Below the pieces are notes generated by a model. That model had not been told where the DNA came from. It saw only the letters and a list, made by a program, of their open reading frames with translations, and ran no database searches. Both the position numbers and the translations under genes were made by a program. Positions 37,937-48,278 of a stretch of 64,000 bases of DNA are shown here, one piece after another. How positions within the stretch are numbered: the first letter of the stretch is position 1; each line of letters opens with the position of its first letter. The stretch is from Hyphomicrobiales bacterium (GTDB lineage Bacteria > Pseudomonadota > Alphaproteobacteria > Rhizobiales > Rhizobiaceae), in NCBI GenBank assembly GCA_900471525.1, contig UCEZ01000006.1:62001-126000 (forward strand), given 5' to 3'.

Positions 37937-38725
37937 TCACGCGGCAAAATTGAATTCCGCAGCCACCGGCACGTGGTCGGACGGCTTTTCCCAGGCGCGC
38001 ACGTGCTTTTCGACACCCGTCGAGATCAACTTGTCGGCCGCTTCCGGCGACAGCATCAGGTGATCGATGCGGATGCCGAAATTCTTTGGCCAGCACCCGG
38101 CCTGATAATCCCAGAACGTGTAGAGTGGCGCCGCATCCGTTGTTGAGCGAACGGCGTCGGTAAAGCCGAGATTTTCAAGCCGTCGGAATGCCTGGCGGGT
38201 TTGTGGCTGGAACAGCGCGTCGTTTTGCCAGACCTTGACGTCCCAGCAATCATGCGGCTCGGCGATGACATTGTAGTCGCCTGCGAGAATCAGCGGCTCC
38301 TCCAACGCAAGACGGCTTTGCGCAAAGGCGCTGAGGCGATCCATCCAGGACAGTTTGTAGGGAAATTTTTCCGTTTCGACCGGGTTGCCGTTCGGCAGGT
38401 AGAGCGAGCAGACGCGGATTGCGCCGCCTTTGACCGAAAACACCCCCTCGATGAAACGGGACTGCTCGTCCGAATCATCGCCGGGAAGCCCGCGATTGAT
38501 TTCGTCCGGCTGCAGTTTCGAAAGAATCGCGACGCCGTTGAAGCCCTTCTGGCCGTGTGTCTCGACGTGATAACCAAGCGCCTCGATCTCTGCGCGCGGA
38601 AAGCCTTCATCCATCGTTTTGATTTCCTGAAGGCAGACGATATCGGGTTGTGATTCCTTCAGCCAGGCCACGAGAACGTCGATGCGGGCCCTAACGCCGT
38701 TGATATTCCAGGTAACGATTTTCAT
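37937..38725 (-). CDS. xthA: Exodeoxyribonuclease III (AP endonuclease)
   Basis: A 262-aa Xth-type Mg-dependent nuclease that removes 3' blocks and cuts abasic sites. Motifs: KIVTWNINGVRAR at the N-terminus, CLQEIKTMDEGFP (metal-binding Glu), LAGDYNVIAEPHDCWD (Asp/Asn pair) and the terminal KPSDHVPV (catalytic Asp-His). The ATG at 38725 is the family start; 24 upstream residues are excluded. It is convergent with exoR (17 bp) and divergent from the cardiolipin synthase gene. Confidence 0.96.
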   Translation of the reverse strand: MKIVTWNINGVRARIDVLVAWLKESQPDIVCLQEIKTMDEGFPRAEIEALGYHVETHGQKGFNGVAILSKLQPDEINRGLPGDDSDEQSRFIEGVFSVKGGAIRVCSLYLPNGNPVETEKFPYKLSWMDRLSAFAQSRLALEEPLILAGDYNVIAEPHDCWDVKVWQNDALFQPQTRQAFRRLENLGFTDAVRSTTDAAPLYTFWDYQAGCWPKNFGIRIDHLMLSPEAADKLISTGVEKHVRAWEKPSDHVPVAAEFNFAA

Positions 38726-38872
38726 GCAGTTGACGTCCTTTTGGCTGACGGCGCTAAAGCCTGTTATCCTTTTAACGTCAGCGGATTTTTTTGACAAATC
38801 CGATGCGCACAGAGCGTGTTATGGCCGGCGTTCCGAATTGCTTCCTGACCCCGGCTCGCTATAGTTCCGCGC

Positions 38873-40333
38873 ATGATCGCTATGCTCACAACCTACTGGC
38901 CACATATTCTGGCCGTGCTCTCCGTCGTCCTTGGCGTGCCGGCGGCCATTCACGCGACGATGACCAAGGACGAGGTGCGTTCGGCGCTTGGCTGGGTCGG
39001 TGTGATTCTTCTGTCGCCCGTGCTTGGGGCGCTCATCTACGCGATTGCCGGCATCAACCGAATCCGCCGTTCGTCGATCGGACAGCAGCGATCACAGTTC
39101 CGGGAGCGCGGCCCTGATGTCATGGGCAGGTTCGATATTTCGAGCACGGTCGTCGCCGACCGTTTCGGACAACGATTCGGCGCCATGAAATTGCTCGGGG
39201 ATCGCGTCAGCCGGCACCGCATGTGTGGTGGAAACAGCATCACGTTGCTGCAAGGCGGTGATGCCGCCTATGCGCTGATGCTGCAGCAGATTGCCGGCGC
39301 GACACGCTCCATCCTGCTCGAAACCTATATTTTCGATCGCGACGCCATCGGTCTGCGATTCGCTGATGCCTTGATCGCAGCCGCCAAGCGTGGCGCCGAA
39401 GTCAGGGTGCTGATCGACGCCGTCGGGGCAAGATATTCGGTGCCAAGCATCGTTGGATACCTGCAGGCCGGCGGTGTGACTGTAAAAGTCTTTAACGGCA
39501 ACATTATCATGGGGCTGCGGCTTCCCTATGCGAACCTGCGCACCCACCGGAAAATCCTCATCGTCGATGGCGCCGTAGCCTTTACCGGCGGCATGAACAT
39601 CCGGTCGGGTTTCACTGCGGAATTTGCTGGTGATGACCAAGCGCGTGATACGCATTTCCGCGTATCGGGTCCGGTTGTTGCCGATCTCTTTCAGGTGGCG
39701 TCCGAAGACTGGCAATTTGCGAGCCGGGAAGCATTGGACGGTGAAGCGTGGCAAATCTCCCTCGCGCCGCAACAGCAGAAGCCCGCAATGCTCATGCGCG
39801 CCGTGCCGTCCGGGCCAGACCGGGCAAACGAATCCAACCACAAGATGATGATGGGGGCATTTTCCATCGCAAGACGGAATATCCGTATCATGTCGCCGTA
39901 TTTTCTGCCGGACCGGGAGCTGATAAGCGCGCTAGTCACGGCTGCGATGCGCGGGGTCGAGGTCGATATCATCGTCCCGGCCGTCAACAACCTCGTCCTG
40001 GTGGATAGGGCAATGACGGCGCAGTTCGACCAGACGCTGAAAGGCGGATGCCGCATCTGGCGTTCCACCGGCGCGTTCAATCACTCAAAGCTGATGACTG
40101 TCGATGACCGCTGGGCCTATGTCGGTTCCTCGAATCTTGACCCGCGCTCGTTGCGCCTGAATTTCGAGATCGACCTCGAGGTGCTGGACGCCGGTTTTGC
40201 CAACTCTGTTGGCCAGAAGATCCAGGCAGTTTTGAAAGACGCGCGGCCAGTGACGCTCGCCGATCTGCGCGCAAAACCCTTTGCGACGCGTCTGCTCAAC
40301 AAGATTTTCTGGTTGGGATCGCCCTATCTATAA
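38873..40333 (+). CDS. cls: Cardiolipin synthase (phospholipase D family)
   Basis: A 486-aa enzyme with two N-terminal membrane helices (about residues 5-60) and two PLD active sites. The first HKD is RTHRKILIVDGAVAFTGGMN and the second is FNHSKLMTVDDRWAYVGSSN. The layout is that of bacterial ClsA, which makes cardiolipin from two phosphatidylglycerols. Its ATG follows xthA divergently by 147 bases. It could also act in other transphosphatidylations. Confidence 0.94.
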   Translation: MIAMLTTYWPHILAVLSVVLGVPAAIHATMTKDEVRSALGWVGVILLSPVLGALIYAIAGINRIRRSSIGQQRSQFRERGPDVMGRFDISSTVVADRFGQRFGAMKLLGDRVSRHRMCGGNSITLLQGGDAAYALMLQQIAGATRSILLETYIFDRDAIGLRFADALIAAAKRGAEVRVLIDAVGARYSVPSIVGYLQAGGVTVKVFNGNIIMGLRLPYANLRTHRKILIVDGAVAFTGGMNIRSGFTAEFAGDDQARDTHFRVSGPVVADLFQVASEDWQFASREALDGEAWQISLAPQQQKPAMLMRAVPSGPDRANESNHKMMMGAFSIARRNIRIMSPYFLPDRELISALVTAAMRGVEVDIIVPAVNNLVLVDRAMTAQFDQTLKGGCRIWRSTGAFNHSKLMTVDDRWAYVGSSNLDPRSLRLNFEIDLEVLDAGFANSVGQKIQAVLKDARPVTLADLRAKPFATRLLNKIFWLGSPYL

Positions 40334-40362
40334 GACGATGTACGCCGCCAGGCGCATCAGGC

Positions 40363-40695
40363 TCAGACCGAGAAACTTGTGCCACACCCGCAGCTTGCCA
40401 CGGCGTTCGGATTCTTAATCTGAAAGGACTGGCCGAGCAGGTTGTCGACGAAGTCGATTTCGGAACCGTTCATATAGACCAGCGACAGGCTGTCGATCAG
40501 CACCTTCGCACCGCCCTTTTCCAGAACGAGATCATCATCATCGGCATCGCCGACCAGATCGAACTTGTAGGAAAAGCCCGAACATCCGCCGCCTTCGACG
40601 GAAACGCGCATCGCCTTTTTCTCGGCATCCGATTTCAGGATCACCGCGATGCGTTTTGCCGCCGAGTCCGAGAGAGTTACAGTTTCTGCAGTCAT
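40363..40695 (-). CDS. erpA: Iron-sulfur cluster insertion protein ErpA
   Basis: A 110-aa A-type Fe-S carrier. The three ligand cysteines are present in [11 protein letters not shown] and ASCGCGTSF. The stretch [20 protein letters not shown] is the usual core of ErpA/IscA. In rhizobia this gene lies next to dgt, as here. It delivers [4Fe-4S] clusters to apo-proteins. It is divergent from dgt. Confidence 0.95.
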   Translation of the reverse strand: MTAETVTLSDSAAKRIAVILKSDAEKKAMRVSVEGGGCSGFSYKFDLVGDADDDDLVLEKGGAKVLIDSLSLVYMNGSEIDFVDNLLGQSFQIKNPNAVASCGCGTSFSV

Positions 40696-40904
40696 TTCTA
40701 CCTCCTGCCGGGGTCAAGAACCGGAGAGATTCGCTGTTTACGTCACCCGTCGTCCAGTATTGCCGACAGCCGGGAGGGATCGATTGCGCGGCAAATCCCT
40801 GTTTTTGCTCAAGGTCACGAGCGATTTCCACTCCGTGCTTTCCTGCAGCGCTCACTATAGGTATGAAGGCTTTAATACCGCGTCAATGGGATGCTGAGTG
40901 GGAA

Positions 40905-42122
40905 ATGACATTGGACAGACATGCGCTTGGTTTCGGTGCCGGTGAACGTGCGATTTTCGCCTCCGATCCGTGGGCGAGCCGGGGGCGGCTGTATCCTGAA
41001 ACCGGCAGCCCGACGCGTTCCGATTTCCAGCGAGACCGTGACCGCATCGTTCACACCACGGCGTTCCGCCGCCTGAAGCACAAGACCCAGGTCTTTATCG
41101 CCGCCGACGGCGATCATTATCGCACGCGGCTGACCCATACGATCGAAGTGGCGCAGATCGCCCGTGCGTTGGCACGGGCCCTGAAACTGGACGAAGATCT
41201 CGCCGAAGGTGTCGCGCTCGTCCACGATTTCGGCCACACGCCATTTGGCCATACCGGCGAGGATGCGCTGCACGAGATGCTGAAGCCCTATGGCGGCTTC
41301 GACCACAATGCCCAGTCCTTGCGGATTGTCACCAAGCTCGAGCGCCGCTATGCGGAGTTCGACGGGCTCAACCTGACATGGGAGAGCCTGGAAGGTCTGG
41401 TCAAACATAACGGACCGCTGGTGGCGGCGAACGGCGAGGGGACGCGCGGCCCTGTCCCCCAGCCGATCCTCGATTATTGCGCACTTCACGATCTGGAACT
41501 GGAGAGCTTTGCAAGCCTCGAGGCGCAGGTGGCGGCGATCGCCGACGATATCGCCTATAACACCCACGACATCGATGACGGATTGCGGTCCGGCTACCTG
41601 ACGTTCGATATGCTGGAGGACATTCCTTTCCTGGCCAAGCTGATGCGCGAGGTCGGCGATCGTTATCCCGGGCTGGAAGCGAGCCGCTTCACCCACGAAA
41701 TCATGCGCCGCCAGATCACGGCCATGGTCGAGGATGTGATCACCGTGGCGCAGGACAATCTCTCGGACATTCGCCCGAAGAGTGCAGCGGACGTGCGCAA
41801 TGCGGGCAGGGTAGTCGCCACCTTCTCAGGCGCCATGTTCGAGACCGACCAGCAGATCAAGAAGATGCTGATGACGCGGATCTATCGCCATCCCGACGTG
41901 ATGCGCGTTCGTGCAAATGCCGCCGCGATCGTCACCGATCTCTACAAGGCCTTCATGGCCGATCCGCGCGAAATGCAAAAACACTACTGGATCGACCAGA
42001 TCGCGGGCATGGCCGAACCGGCCAAGGCGCGCCATGTCGGCGACTATTTGGCCGGGATGACCGACACCTATGCGATCGCCGTGCACAGGCGCTTGTTTGA
42101 CCATACACCTGAATTGCGGTAG
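40905..42122 (+). CDS. dgt: Deoxyguanosinetriphosphate triphosphohydrolase-like protein
   Basis: A 405-aa HD-domain dNTPase of the dgt-like group (type 2). Metal site: [18 protein letters not shown], then [20 protein letters not shown], and a later [13 protein letters not shown]. It removes triphosphate from deoxynucleotides and limits dNTP pools. I chose ATG 40905, which gives the normal family length (the N-terminus reaches the [15 protein letters not shown] element); the 83 upstream codons lack any family likeness and run into the region divergent from erpA. The ribosome-binding site is weak. Confidence 0.93.
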   Translation: MTLDRHALGFGAGERAIFASDPWASRGRLYPETGSPTRSDFQRDRDRIVHTTAFRRLKHKTQVFIAADGDHYRTRLTHTIEVAQIARALARALKLDEDLAEGVALVHDFGHTPFGHTGEDALHEMLKPYGGFDHNAQSLRIVTKLERRYAEFDGLNLTWESLEGLVKHNGPLVAANGEGTRGPVPQPILDYCALHDLELESFASLEAQVAAIADDIAYNTHDIDDGLRSGYLTFDMLEDIPFLAKLMREVGDRYPGLEASRFTHEIMRRQITAMVEDVITVAQDNLSDIRPKSAADVRNAGRVVATFSGAMFETDQQIKKMLMTRIYRHPDVMRVRANAAAIVTDLYKAFMADPREMQKHYWIDQIAGMAEPAKARHVGDYLAGMTDTYAIAVHRRLFDHTPELR

Positions 42123-42220
42123 TCACCGCGCCGGTTGACGGCAGTGGCGAACATATCGAGCTGTCGTCGGTCTGAACGATATTAACGCGGTCTCGCGCGC
42201 CTTCTGGCGGAGCAGAGCGG

Positions 42221-43990
42221 ATGGGTGCCATGAATCTTTTCACTGACTTCGGATCAAGAATTAAAAACGTCCTGGAAACGCTTGATATCGTGCGTGAAAA
42301 TCGATCCGATCTTGATTTCAGCAGGATCAGCGTTGAATCACCCCGGGATGCGAGCCACGGCGACGTTGCAACCAATGCTGCGATGGTGCTGGCAAAGCCG
42401 CTTGGTACCAATCCGCGCGCGCTGGCCGATCAGATCGTCGCGAAGTTGAAGGAAGACCCGGAAGTGGCCGGGGTCTCCGTGGCTGGGCCAGGCTTCATCA
42501 ACGTAAAGCTTTCGATAGCCTACTGGCAGAAACTGCTGACTGTCATGGTCGCCGAAGGCACGGAATACGGCAAAAGTGCTGTCGGTGCTGGCCGCAAGGT
42601 CAATGTCGAATACGTCTCGGCCAATCCGACCGGCCCGATGCATGTCGGCCATTGCCGCGGCGCCGTCGTGGGCGACACGCTTGCCAATCTGCTTGAGTTT
42701 GCCGGTTACGAGGTGACCAAGGAATACTACATCAACGATGCCGGCTCGCAGATTGATACGCTCGCCCGCTCAGCCTTCCTGCGGTACCGCGAGGCGCTCG
42801 GCGAAAAGATCGGTGAAATCCCGTCAGGTCTCTATCCGGGAGACTATCTCGTGCCGGTCGGGCAGGCGCTGGCCGATGAATTCGGCACCAGCCTTCGGAT
42901 CATGCCGGAAGACAAATGGATGCCGCTGGTCAAGGACCGGACCATCGACGCGATGATGGTGATGATCCGCGAGGATCTGGCAGCCCTCAACGTCCATCAT
43001 GACGTCTTCTTCTCCGAGCGCACGCTGCATGCTGATGGCGCAGCCCGCATCCGCAACGCCATCAACGACCTGACCTTCAAGGGCCATGTCTACAAGGGCG
43101 CCCTGCCGCCGCCCAAGGGGCAGTTGCCGGAAGACTGGGAAGATCGCGAGCAGACCCTGTTTCGCTCGACTGAAGTCGGCGACGATATCGACCGGCCGCT
43201 GATCAAGTCGGACGGTTCCTATACTTACTTCGCTGCTGACGTTGCCTATTTCAAGGACAAGTTTGACCGCGGCTTCAACGAGATGATCTATGTCCTCGGT
43301 GCCGACCATGGCGGCTACGTCAAGCGGCTCGAGGCCGTGGCGCGCGCCGTCTCCGGCGGCTCGTCGAAGCTCACGGTGCTTCTCTGCCAACTCGTGAAGC
43401 TGTTTCGCGACGGCGAACCGGTGAAGATGTCCAAGAGGTCGGGTGATTTCGTCACACTGCGGGATGTCGTCGAGGAAGTCGGTCGCGATTCCGTGCGGTT
43501 CATGATGATCTATCGCAAGAGTTCGGAGCCGCTCGACTTCGACTTCGCCAAGGTGACAGAACAGTCGAAGGATAACCCGGTCTTCTACGTGCAGTATGCC
43601 CATGCGCGTTGCATGTCGGTCTTCCGGCAGGCGGCCGAAGCGTTTCCGGATGTTGATTTCGCGACCGTCGATCTCGCTGGCGCCATTAGCGGCAACATCT
43701 CTGATTCGAACGAGCTGCAGCTAGTCGCCAAGCTTGCAGAATATCCGCGAGTCATAGAGGCTGCAGCACTGTCCCAGGAGCCTCACAGGATCGCGTTTTA
43801 CCTCTATGATCTTGCCAGCGCCTTTCATGCGCACTGGAATAAAGGTAAAGATGCTCGTGAATTACGTTTTGTTAACGATAAAAATAGAGAATTGACCGTT
43901 GCCAGACTAGGGCTGGTGCGTGCTGTCGCCTCGGTATTGAAGTCGGGCCTGTCTATTACAGGTACCGCTGCACCGGATGAGATGCGATAG
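42221..43990 (+). CDS. argS: Arginyl-tRNA synthetase
   Basis: A 589-aa class I synthetase. The N-terminal Add-1 domain has [16 protein letters not shown]; the HIGH-type box is [15 protein letters not shown]; the KMSKS-type box is [13 protein letters not shown]; the C-terminal DALR anticodon domain follows. The start is either ATG 42221 (GGAG 8 bases upstream) or ATG 42230, which matches the usual MNLF N-terminus; the difference is three residues. It is followed by the SPOR gene after 63 bases. Confidence 0.97.
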   Translation: MGAMNLFTDFGSRIKNVLETLDIVRENRSDLDFSRISVESPRDASHGDVATNAAMVLAKPLGTNPRALADQIVAKLKEDPEVAGVSVAGPGFINVKLSIAYWQKLLTVMVAEGTEYGKSAVGAGRKVNVEYVSANPTGPMHVGHCRGAVVGDTLANLLEFAGYEVTKEYYINDAGSQIDTLARSAFLRYREALGEKIGEIPSGLYPGDYLVPVGQALADEFGTSLRIMPEDKWMPLVKDRTIDAMMVMIREDLAALNVHHDVFFSERTLHADGAARIRNAINDLTFKGHVYKGALPPPKGQLPEDWEDREQTLFRSTEVGDDIDRPLIKSDGSYTYFAADVAYFKDKFDRGFNEMIYVLGADHGGYVKRLEAVARAVSGGSSKLTVLLCQLVKLFRDGEPVKMSKRSGDFVTLRDVVEEVGRDSVRFMMIYRKSSEPLDFDFAKVTEQSKDNPVFYVQYAHARCMSVFRQAAEAFPDVDFATVDLAGAISGNISDSNELQLVAKLAEYPRVIEAAALSQEPHRIAFYLYDLASAFHAHWNKGKDARELRFVNDKNRELTVARLGLVRAVASVLKSGLSITGTAAPDEMR

Positions 43991-44053
43991 TATTGTCACC
44001 ATTTCCCCACAATGCACTGGCAATGACTGGCTAGTAAGTTGTGAGTGGAGCGT

Positions 44054-47000
44054 ATGGCAGACAAACAATTGGCACGAAGCGGGACTGCGGAATTCGACGT
44101 TTTGGCGGATGATGATCCATTGGCCGAACTCGCCCGTATTGTCGGCTATGACAATCGTCCCGCGGTCCAGCAGTTGCAGGAACTCGAAAAGCATCGTGAA
44201 ATGGTTCGCCAGGAACCAGTGATGGATGCGCCCGCGCTCGATCTGGAAGACGAGTTGCTGCGCGAATTCGACGTCTACGATGCGCCACAGGTTGCTCCAG
44301 CGGTACTTGTTTCGGAGCCTGTGCGCGTCGAAGAGCCGGTTTCCTTTGCGCCGCTTGAGGAAGAATACGACTTTACTCCTGTGGATTCCGTCGAGCCGGC
44401 AGTGGCCGGATACCAGGCTGAAGAACCTGTATTCGAGCCTGCGGTTGATGCTTCCCCATCTGCGTTTGAGATCGAACCGCTTGCTGTCGAAGAGCCCGTT
44501 TTCACGGAAGCCGATACTTTTGTTGCTGGCGCTCAAGATGAGCCGGAGGTTCAATCCTGGTCTCAGGAGCCGCAGGTTGCCACGCCTGAAATCGACAACG
44601 GCTGGGCTGTCGATCAGTGGAGCGAGCCGGCCTTCGACGGTGCGGACCTCGAGCGCGAGCTTGAGTTGTCCATCGGCTATGATGAAACGCCGGTCGTGAC
44701 ACGTGAAGTCGACACGCAGCCGGTTCCCGCGCCACGCTTTGAGCCTGATCTGGATGTTGCGGCGTTCGAGGAAAGCCCCGCGGCGGCCGACACTTCGCCT
44801 GCGTTTGTAGAACCCGCAGCATTCGTGCCCGCCGACGATTTCCATTCCGAGATCGAACAACCGGCTGCCGTCGTTTCCGAGCCTGAAGTTCAGGCGCAGG
44901 ACGATCTGCCGGAATGGCAGCCTGAACCGACGCCGGTATTGCCCACGCCTTCGTCGGGCGATGTGGTCATTTCGCCGACGGATCCACACGGCATCGACGC
45001 CCTGCTGGCTGATATCGAGCGGTTTCCTGTTCCAGCCAAGGCTGCCGTGAAGGCAGTATTGGCGCCGGACGTTGCGCGCAAGGTCAACTATCCCTTCACG
45101 CCAACCTTCAGCCGTGCGACGCCTGTTGCCTCGACCGGCGGCGTGCTGTCACAGAAGGCGTTCGCAACACCGCTTCCGGCGGCTGTCGTGCCAGCACCCG
45201 TCCCGGTGGCTGTCACCGAAACCGCCTATCAGCCTGCCGAAACACCCGTGGAGCCGGTGGTGATCGAAGCCGCTGCTGCTTTGAAACCTGCTGCGGATGA
45301 AGAGCCGGATTTTGATCTCGATACATTCGAGCTGGATCTTTCCGGCATTGATCTGGATATCGATCCGTCGGAATTCGAGGTCGCGGCGCAGGAAACGGCC
45401 TTTGCACCGGTCACGCCTGTTGCCGTCGAGCCGGTTGTCGTCTTTGCTGCGCCCGCAATAGACATTCCGGAGATCGAGGAGCAGGTCAGCGAAGAACCGG
45501 AAAGCGTGCTGCCTTTCGATCCGTCCATGATCGCTGAGACGGAAGAAAGCCTGACGACGATCGCCGATCTCAATGTACCGCAATTGCCTGTTGTCGAGCA
45601 GGAGCGTCCCGCCGTTCATCAGCCGGATTACGATCTCGATATCGACGCTGAAATGGCGCAACTTTTCGGAACGCCGAGCCGAAACGCGCACGCCGCCGCT
45701 CGAGGTGCCGATGACGAGCATAGCTTCGGTTCCGCGCCCCAGTCCATTTCGCCGGCCCAATCTTCCGGTGCCCGCGTCGAAGATGATTTCGATGAATTCG
45801 AAAAGGCCATGGAAGAGGATTTCCGGCTGTCGCTGAGCCAGCGACAGGACGCCGATCCATCCTCGGATCGCCTGGCGGTTGGTTCCGGCTACGCAGCCAA
45901 CAATGATTACGACGACGAACGGAGCGGTTTCGGCAAGCGTCGCCTGATGTTGCTCGCCGCGACCGTTGCCGGTCTGGCGATTTTCGGTGGTGTCGGCGTC
46001 TATGCCTTCATGGGCGGCAGCGGTTCGGCGCTTACCGGCGGAGAGCCGAAAATCATCCTGGCGGACAAGTCGCCGGTGAAGATGGTGCCGGTGGAGAAGG
46101 GCGGCAAGACCGTTCCGAACCAGGACAAGGCGGTCTACGACCGCGTTGCCGGTGCGCAGGATACCACGCCGGAGCAGGGCACCCTTGTCTCCTCCACGGA
46201 AGAACCGGTCGATGTCGTTCAGCGGACCCTCACGCCGGAAAACCTGCCGCTCGAAGGTGCCGGTGACGAACTTCCGGGCGTGACGCCGGTTGATGACGAT
46301 GGCAGTGACCGGTTGTTGCCCGATGGGCAGACGGCGGAAAATAACACTGCCGATGGCGAGCAGTCGCCGGCCGTGTCGCCACGCAAGGTCCGCACGATGA
46401 TCGTCAAGCCGGACGGTACGCTGGTTGCCCGCGAGGAACCTGCCGCAGAGCCCGAGACGAAGGTGGCCTCGGCGGATACCGCGGCAAACAAGGGCGATCC
46501 GCAGGTCAATGTGGTCAAGACGACTTCGGTGACCCCGCAGACGGAGACCGCTTCGACGCCGAAATCTCTGCCTGTCGTTGAGCAGCTTGCCGAACAGGGG
46601 CAGAAAAGCGCGCTTGCAGAAGCCGCCGATGCGACGGTCGAAGAAACCGCGCCGGTCCGTTCGGTCAAGACAACGGCGGTTGCCGACAACAGTCCGGTTC
46701 CGCAGACGCGTCCGGTCGAAGAGCCTGCAAAGGTTGTCGACACTTTCAAAACTGATCCGGTTGCCGCTCAGCCGCTCGCAGAAGCCAAGCCGGTTACTGC
46801 CGACAAACCGGTCGAGACAGCCTCGATCGCGCCCGGCACCTACGTGATCCAGATCGCGTCCCTGCCGTCCGAGGCCGAAGCCCAGAAGTCCTACAAGACA
46901 CTGTCCGGCAAGTTCGGCAGCGTCATCGGCGGCAAGGGCGTCGATATCAAGAAGGCGGAGATTGCCGGCAAGGGCACCTACTTCCGGGTTCGTATTCCGG

Positions 47001-47077
47001 CCGGGACACGCGAAGCCGCCAATGCCCTGTGCTCGCAATACAAGAGTGCCGGCGGCAGCTGCCTCGTAACGAAGTAG
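44054..47077 (+). CDS. Large SPOR-domain membrane protein
   Basis: A 1007-aa protein. Residues 1-620 form a very acidic, Pro/Val/Glu-rich, low-complexity cytoplasmic region. One membrane helix follows (about residues 632-655: LMLLAATVAGLAIFGGVGVY), then a Thr/Glu/Pro-rich periplasmic linker, and a C-terminal SPOR domain (about residues 930-1007, from TYVIQIASLPSEAEAQKSY to SCLVTK). SPOR domains bind denuded septal glycan, so a role at the division site or growth pole is expected. The ATG at 44054 follows GGAG by 3 bases; a GTG nine bases earlier is possible. It lies between argS and nagZ, a neighbourhood that suits cell-wall work. Confidence 0.9.
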   Translation: MADKQLARSGTAEFDVLADDDPLAELARIVGYDNRPAVQQLQELEKHREMVRQEPVMDAPALDLEDELLREFDVYDAPQVAPAVLVSEPVRVEEPVSFAPLEEEYDFTPVDSVEPAVAGYQAEEPVFEPAVDASPSAFEIEPLAVEEPVFTEADTFVAGAQDEPEVQSWSQEPQVATPEIDNGWAVDQWSEPAFDGADLERELELSIGYDETPVVTREVDTQPVPAPRFEPDLDVAAFEESPAAADTSPAFVEPAAFVPADDFHSEIEQPAAVVSEPEVQAQDDLPEWQPEPTPVLPTPSSGDVVISPTDPHGIDALLADIERFPVPAKAAVKAVLAPDVARKVNYPFTPTFSRATPVASTGGVLSQKAFATPLPAAVVPAPVPVAVTETAYQPAETPVEPVVIEAAAALKPAADEEPDFDLDTFELDLSGIDLDIDPSEFEVAAQETAFAPVTPVAVEPVVVFAAPAIDIPEIEEQVSEEPESVLPFDPSMIAETEESLTTIADLNVPQLPVVEQERPAVHQPDYDLDIDAEMAQLFGTPSRNAHAAARGADDEHSFGSAPQSISPAQSSGARVEDDFDEFEKAMEEDFRLSLSQRQDADPSSDRLAVGSGYAANNDYDDERSGFGKRRLMLLAATVAGLAIFGGVGVYAFMGGSGSALTGGEPKIILADKSPVKMVPVEKGGKTVPNQDKAVYDRVAGAQDTTPEQGTLVSSTEEPVDVVQRTLTPENLPLEGAGDELPGVTPVDDDGSDRLLPDGQTAENNTADGEQSPAVSPRKVRTMIVKPDGTLVAREEPAAEPETKVASADTAANKGDPQVNVVKTTSVTPQTETASTPKSLPVVEQLAEQGQKSALAEAADATVEETAPVRSVKTTAVADNSPVPQTRPVEEPAKVVDTFKTDPVAAQPLAEAKPVTADKPVETASIAPGTYVIQIASLPSEAEAQKSYKTLSGKFGSVIGGKGVDIKKAEIAGKGTYFRVRIPAGTREAANALCSQYKSAGGSCLVTK

Positions 47078-47100
47078 CCGTTCAGACGAACAGACAGACC

Positions 47101-47131
47101 AAAGGGCGCGGCGTAACAGTCGCGCCTTTTT
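47101..47131 (+). terminator. Terminator after the SPOR gene
   Basis: A 12-base arm (47101-47112) pairs with 47119-47130, with two G-T pairs, around a 6-base loop, in a T5 tail. It separates the SPOR gene from nagZ, so nagZ needs its own promoter. Confidence 0.82.
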
Positions 47132-47230
47132 CGCGTTCTGAGGTAAGCCTAGCCAGCAATAGCTGTGAATGATTGGATGGGGCGGTAAACTGGCATTCGC
47201 CTTGCGCACGCCAACGACTATTATTTCGAT

Positions 47231-48247
47231 ATGACCGAATCAAAAGCATTCATTTCAGGCTGCAAGGGCCTGACCCTCACCCCGGACGAAAAAGCCTTCT
47301 TTGCCGGCGAGCGGCCATGGGGCTTCATTCTGTTCGGACGCAATATCGGCGAACCCGATCAGATTGCCGATCTGACGGCGTCATTGCGCGACAGCATCGG
47401 CAATCCAGATGCGCCGGTGCTGATCGACCAGGAAGGCGGCCGCGTCCAGCGCATCCGTCCACCGATCGTCGCGCAATATCCGAATGGTGCCGCGATCGGC
47501 GAAATCTATCGCCGGGACCGCGAACAGGGTCTACGCGCGGCATGGCTGATGTCACGGCTGCATGCGTTCGATCTGATGCGCTTCGGTATCACGATCGATT
47601 GCCTGCCGGTTCTGGACGTGCCGATCGAGGGAAGCAGCGACGTGATCGGTAATCGCGCCTATGGTTATGATCCGCACGCAGTTGCCGAGATTGGCGCTGC
47701 GGCGGCTGCTGGCCTCAAGGCAGGCGGCATGCTGCCGGTGATGAAGCATATGCCGGGTCATGGCCGGGCCTTTGTCGATTCCCATCACAAGCTGCCGGTG
47801 GTAGATGTCTCCTTCGACGAATTGGCCAAAAGCGATTTCCTGCCCTTCGTCGCCATGAAGGACGAGTTGATGGGCATGTCGGCCCATATCGTTTTCACCG
47901 CCATCGATCCCAATAATCCCGCAACGACCTCTGCCAAGGTCGTACGCGATGTCATCCGTGGCCATATCGGCTTCGACGGATTGCTGATGTCGGACGATGT
48001 CTCGATGAATGCGCTGGCGGGCGATATCGAGGCACGGGCACGCGGTATTGTCGCCGCCGGGCTCGATCTGGTGTTGCATTGCCATGGCATCATGGATGAA
48101 ATGCATCAGGTGGCACGTGTCGTACCGGTCATTTCCGGTGATACGCTACGCCGTGTGAAAGCGGTGGAGGCTGGCTTTGCCAAGCCCGACGCTTCAGACG
48201 AGGAAGCGTTGCGCGAGGAGTTCAACGCCATGCTGGCCATCGCATAA
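47231..48247 (+). CDS. nagZ: Beta-N-acetylhexosaminidase NagZ
   Basis: A 338-aa GH3 enzyme that cuts GlcNAc from anhydro-muropeptides during peptidoglycan recycling. The signature KHMPGHGRAFVDSHHKLPVV supplies the catalytic loop (His of the Asp-His dyad), and LLMSDDVSMNAL carries the nucleophile aspartate. The N-terminus WGFILFGRNI is usual. No signal peptide, so it is cytosolic. It is followed by scpA after 31 bases. Confidence 0.95.
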   Translation: MTESKAFISGCKGLTLTPDEKAFFAGERPWGFILFGRNIGEPDQIADLTASLRDSIGNPDAPVLIDQEGGRVQRIRPPIVAQYPNGAAIGEIYRRDREQGLRAAWLMSRLHAFDLMRFGITIDCLPVLDVPIEGSSDVIGNRAYGYDPHAVAEIGAAAAAGLKAGGMLPVMKHMPGHGRAFVDSHHKLPVVDVSFDELAKSDFLPFVAMKDELMGMSAHIVFTAIDPNNPATTSAKVVRDVIRGHIGFDGLLMSDDVSMNALAGDIEARARGIVAAGLDLVLHCHGIMDEMHQVARVVPVISGDTLRRVKAVEAGFAKPDASDEEALREEFNAMLAIA

Positions 48248-48278
48248 GGTACAAGCTGATTTCAAGGGCAGGGCAATC

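Noticed and set aside
45149..47209. 686-codon open frame on the minus strand opposite the SPOR gene
   Set aside because: It is antisense to a clear SPOR gene with membrane helix and SPOR domain. Long antisense frames are expected in GC-rich DNA, and its translation is a low-complexity Arg/Asp/Gly-rich sequence without domains.
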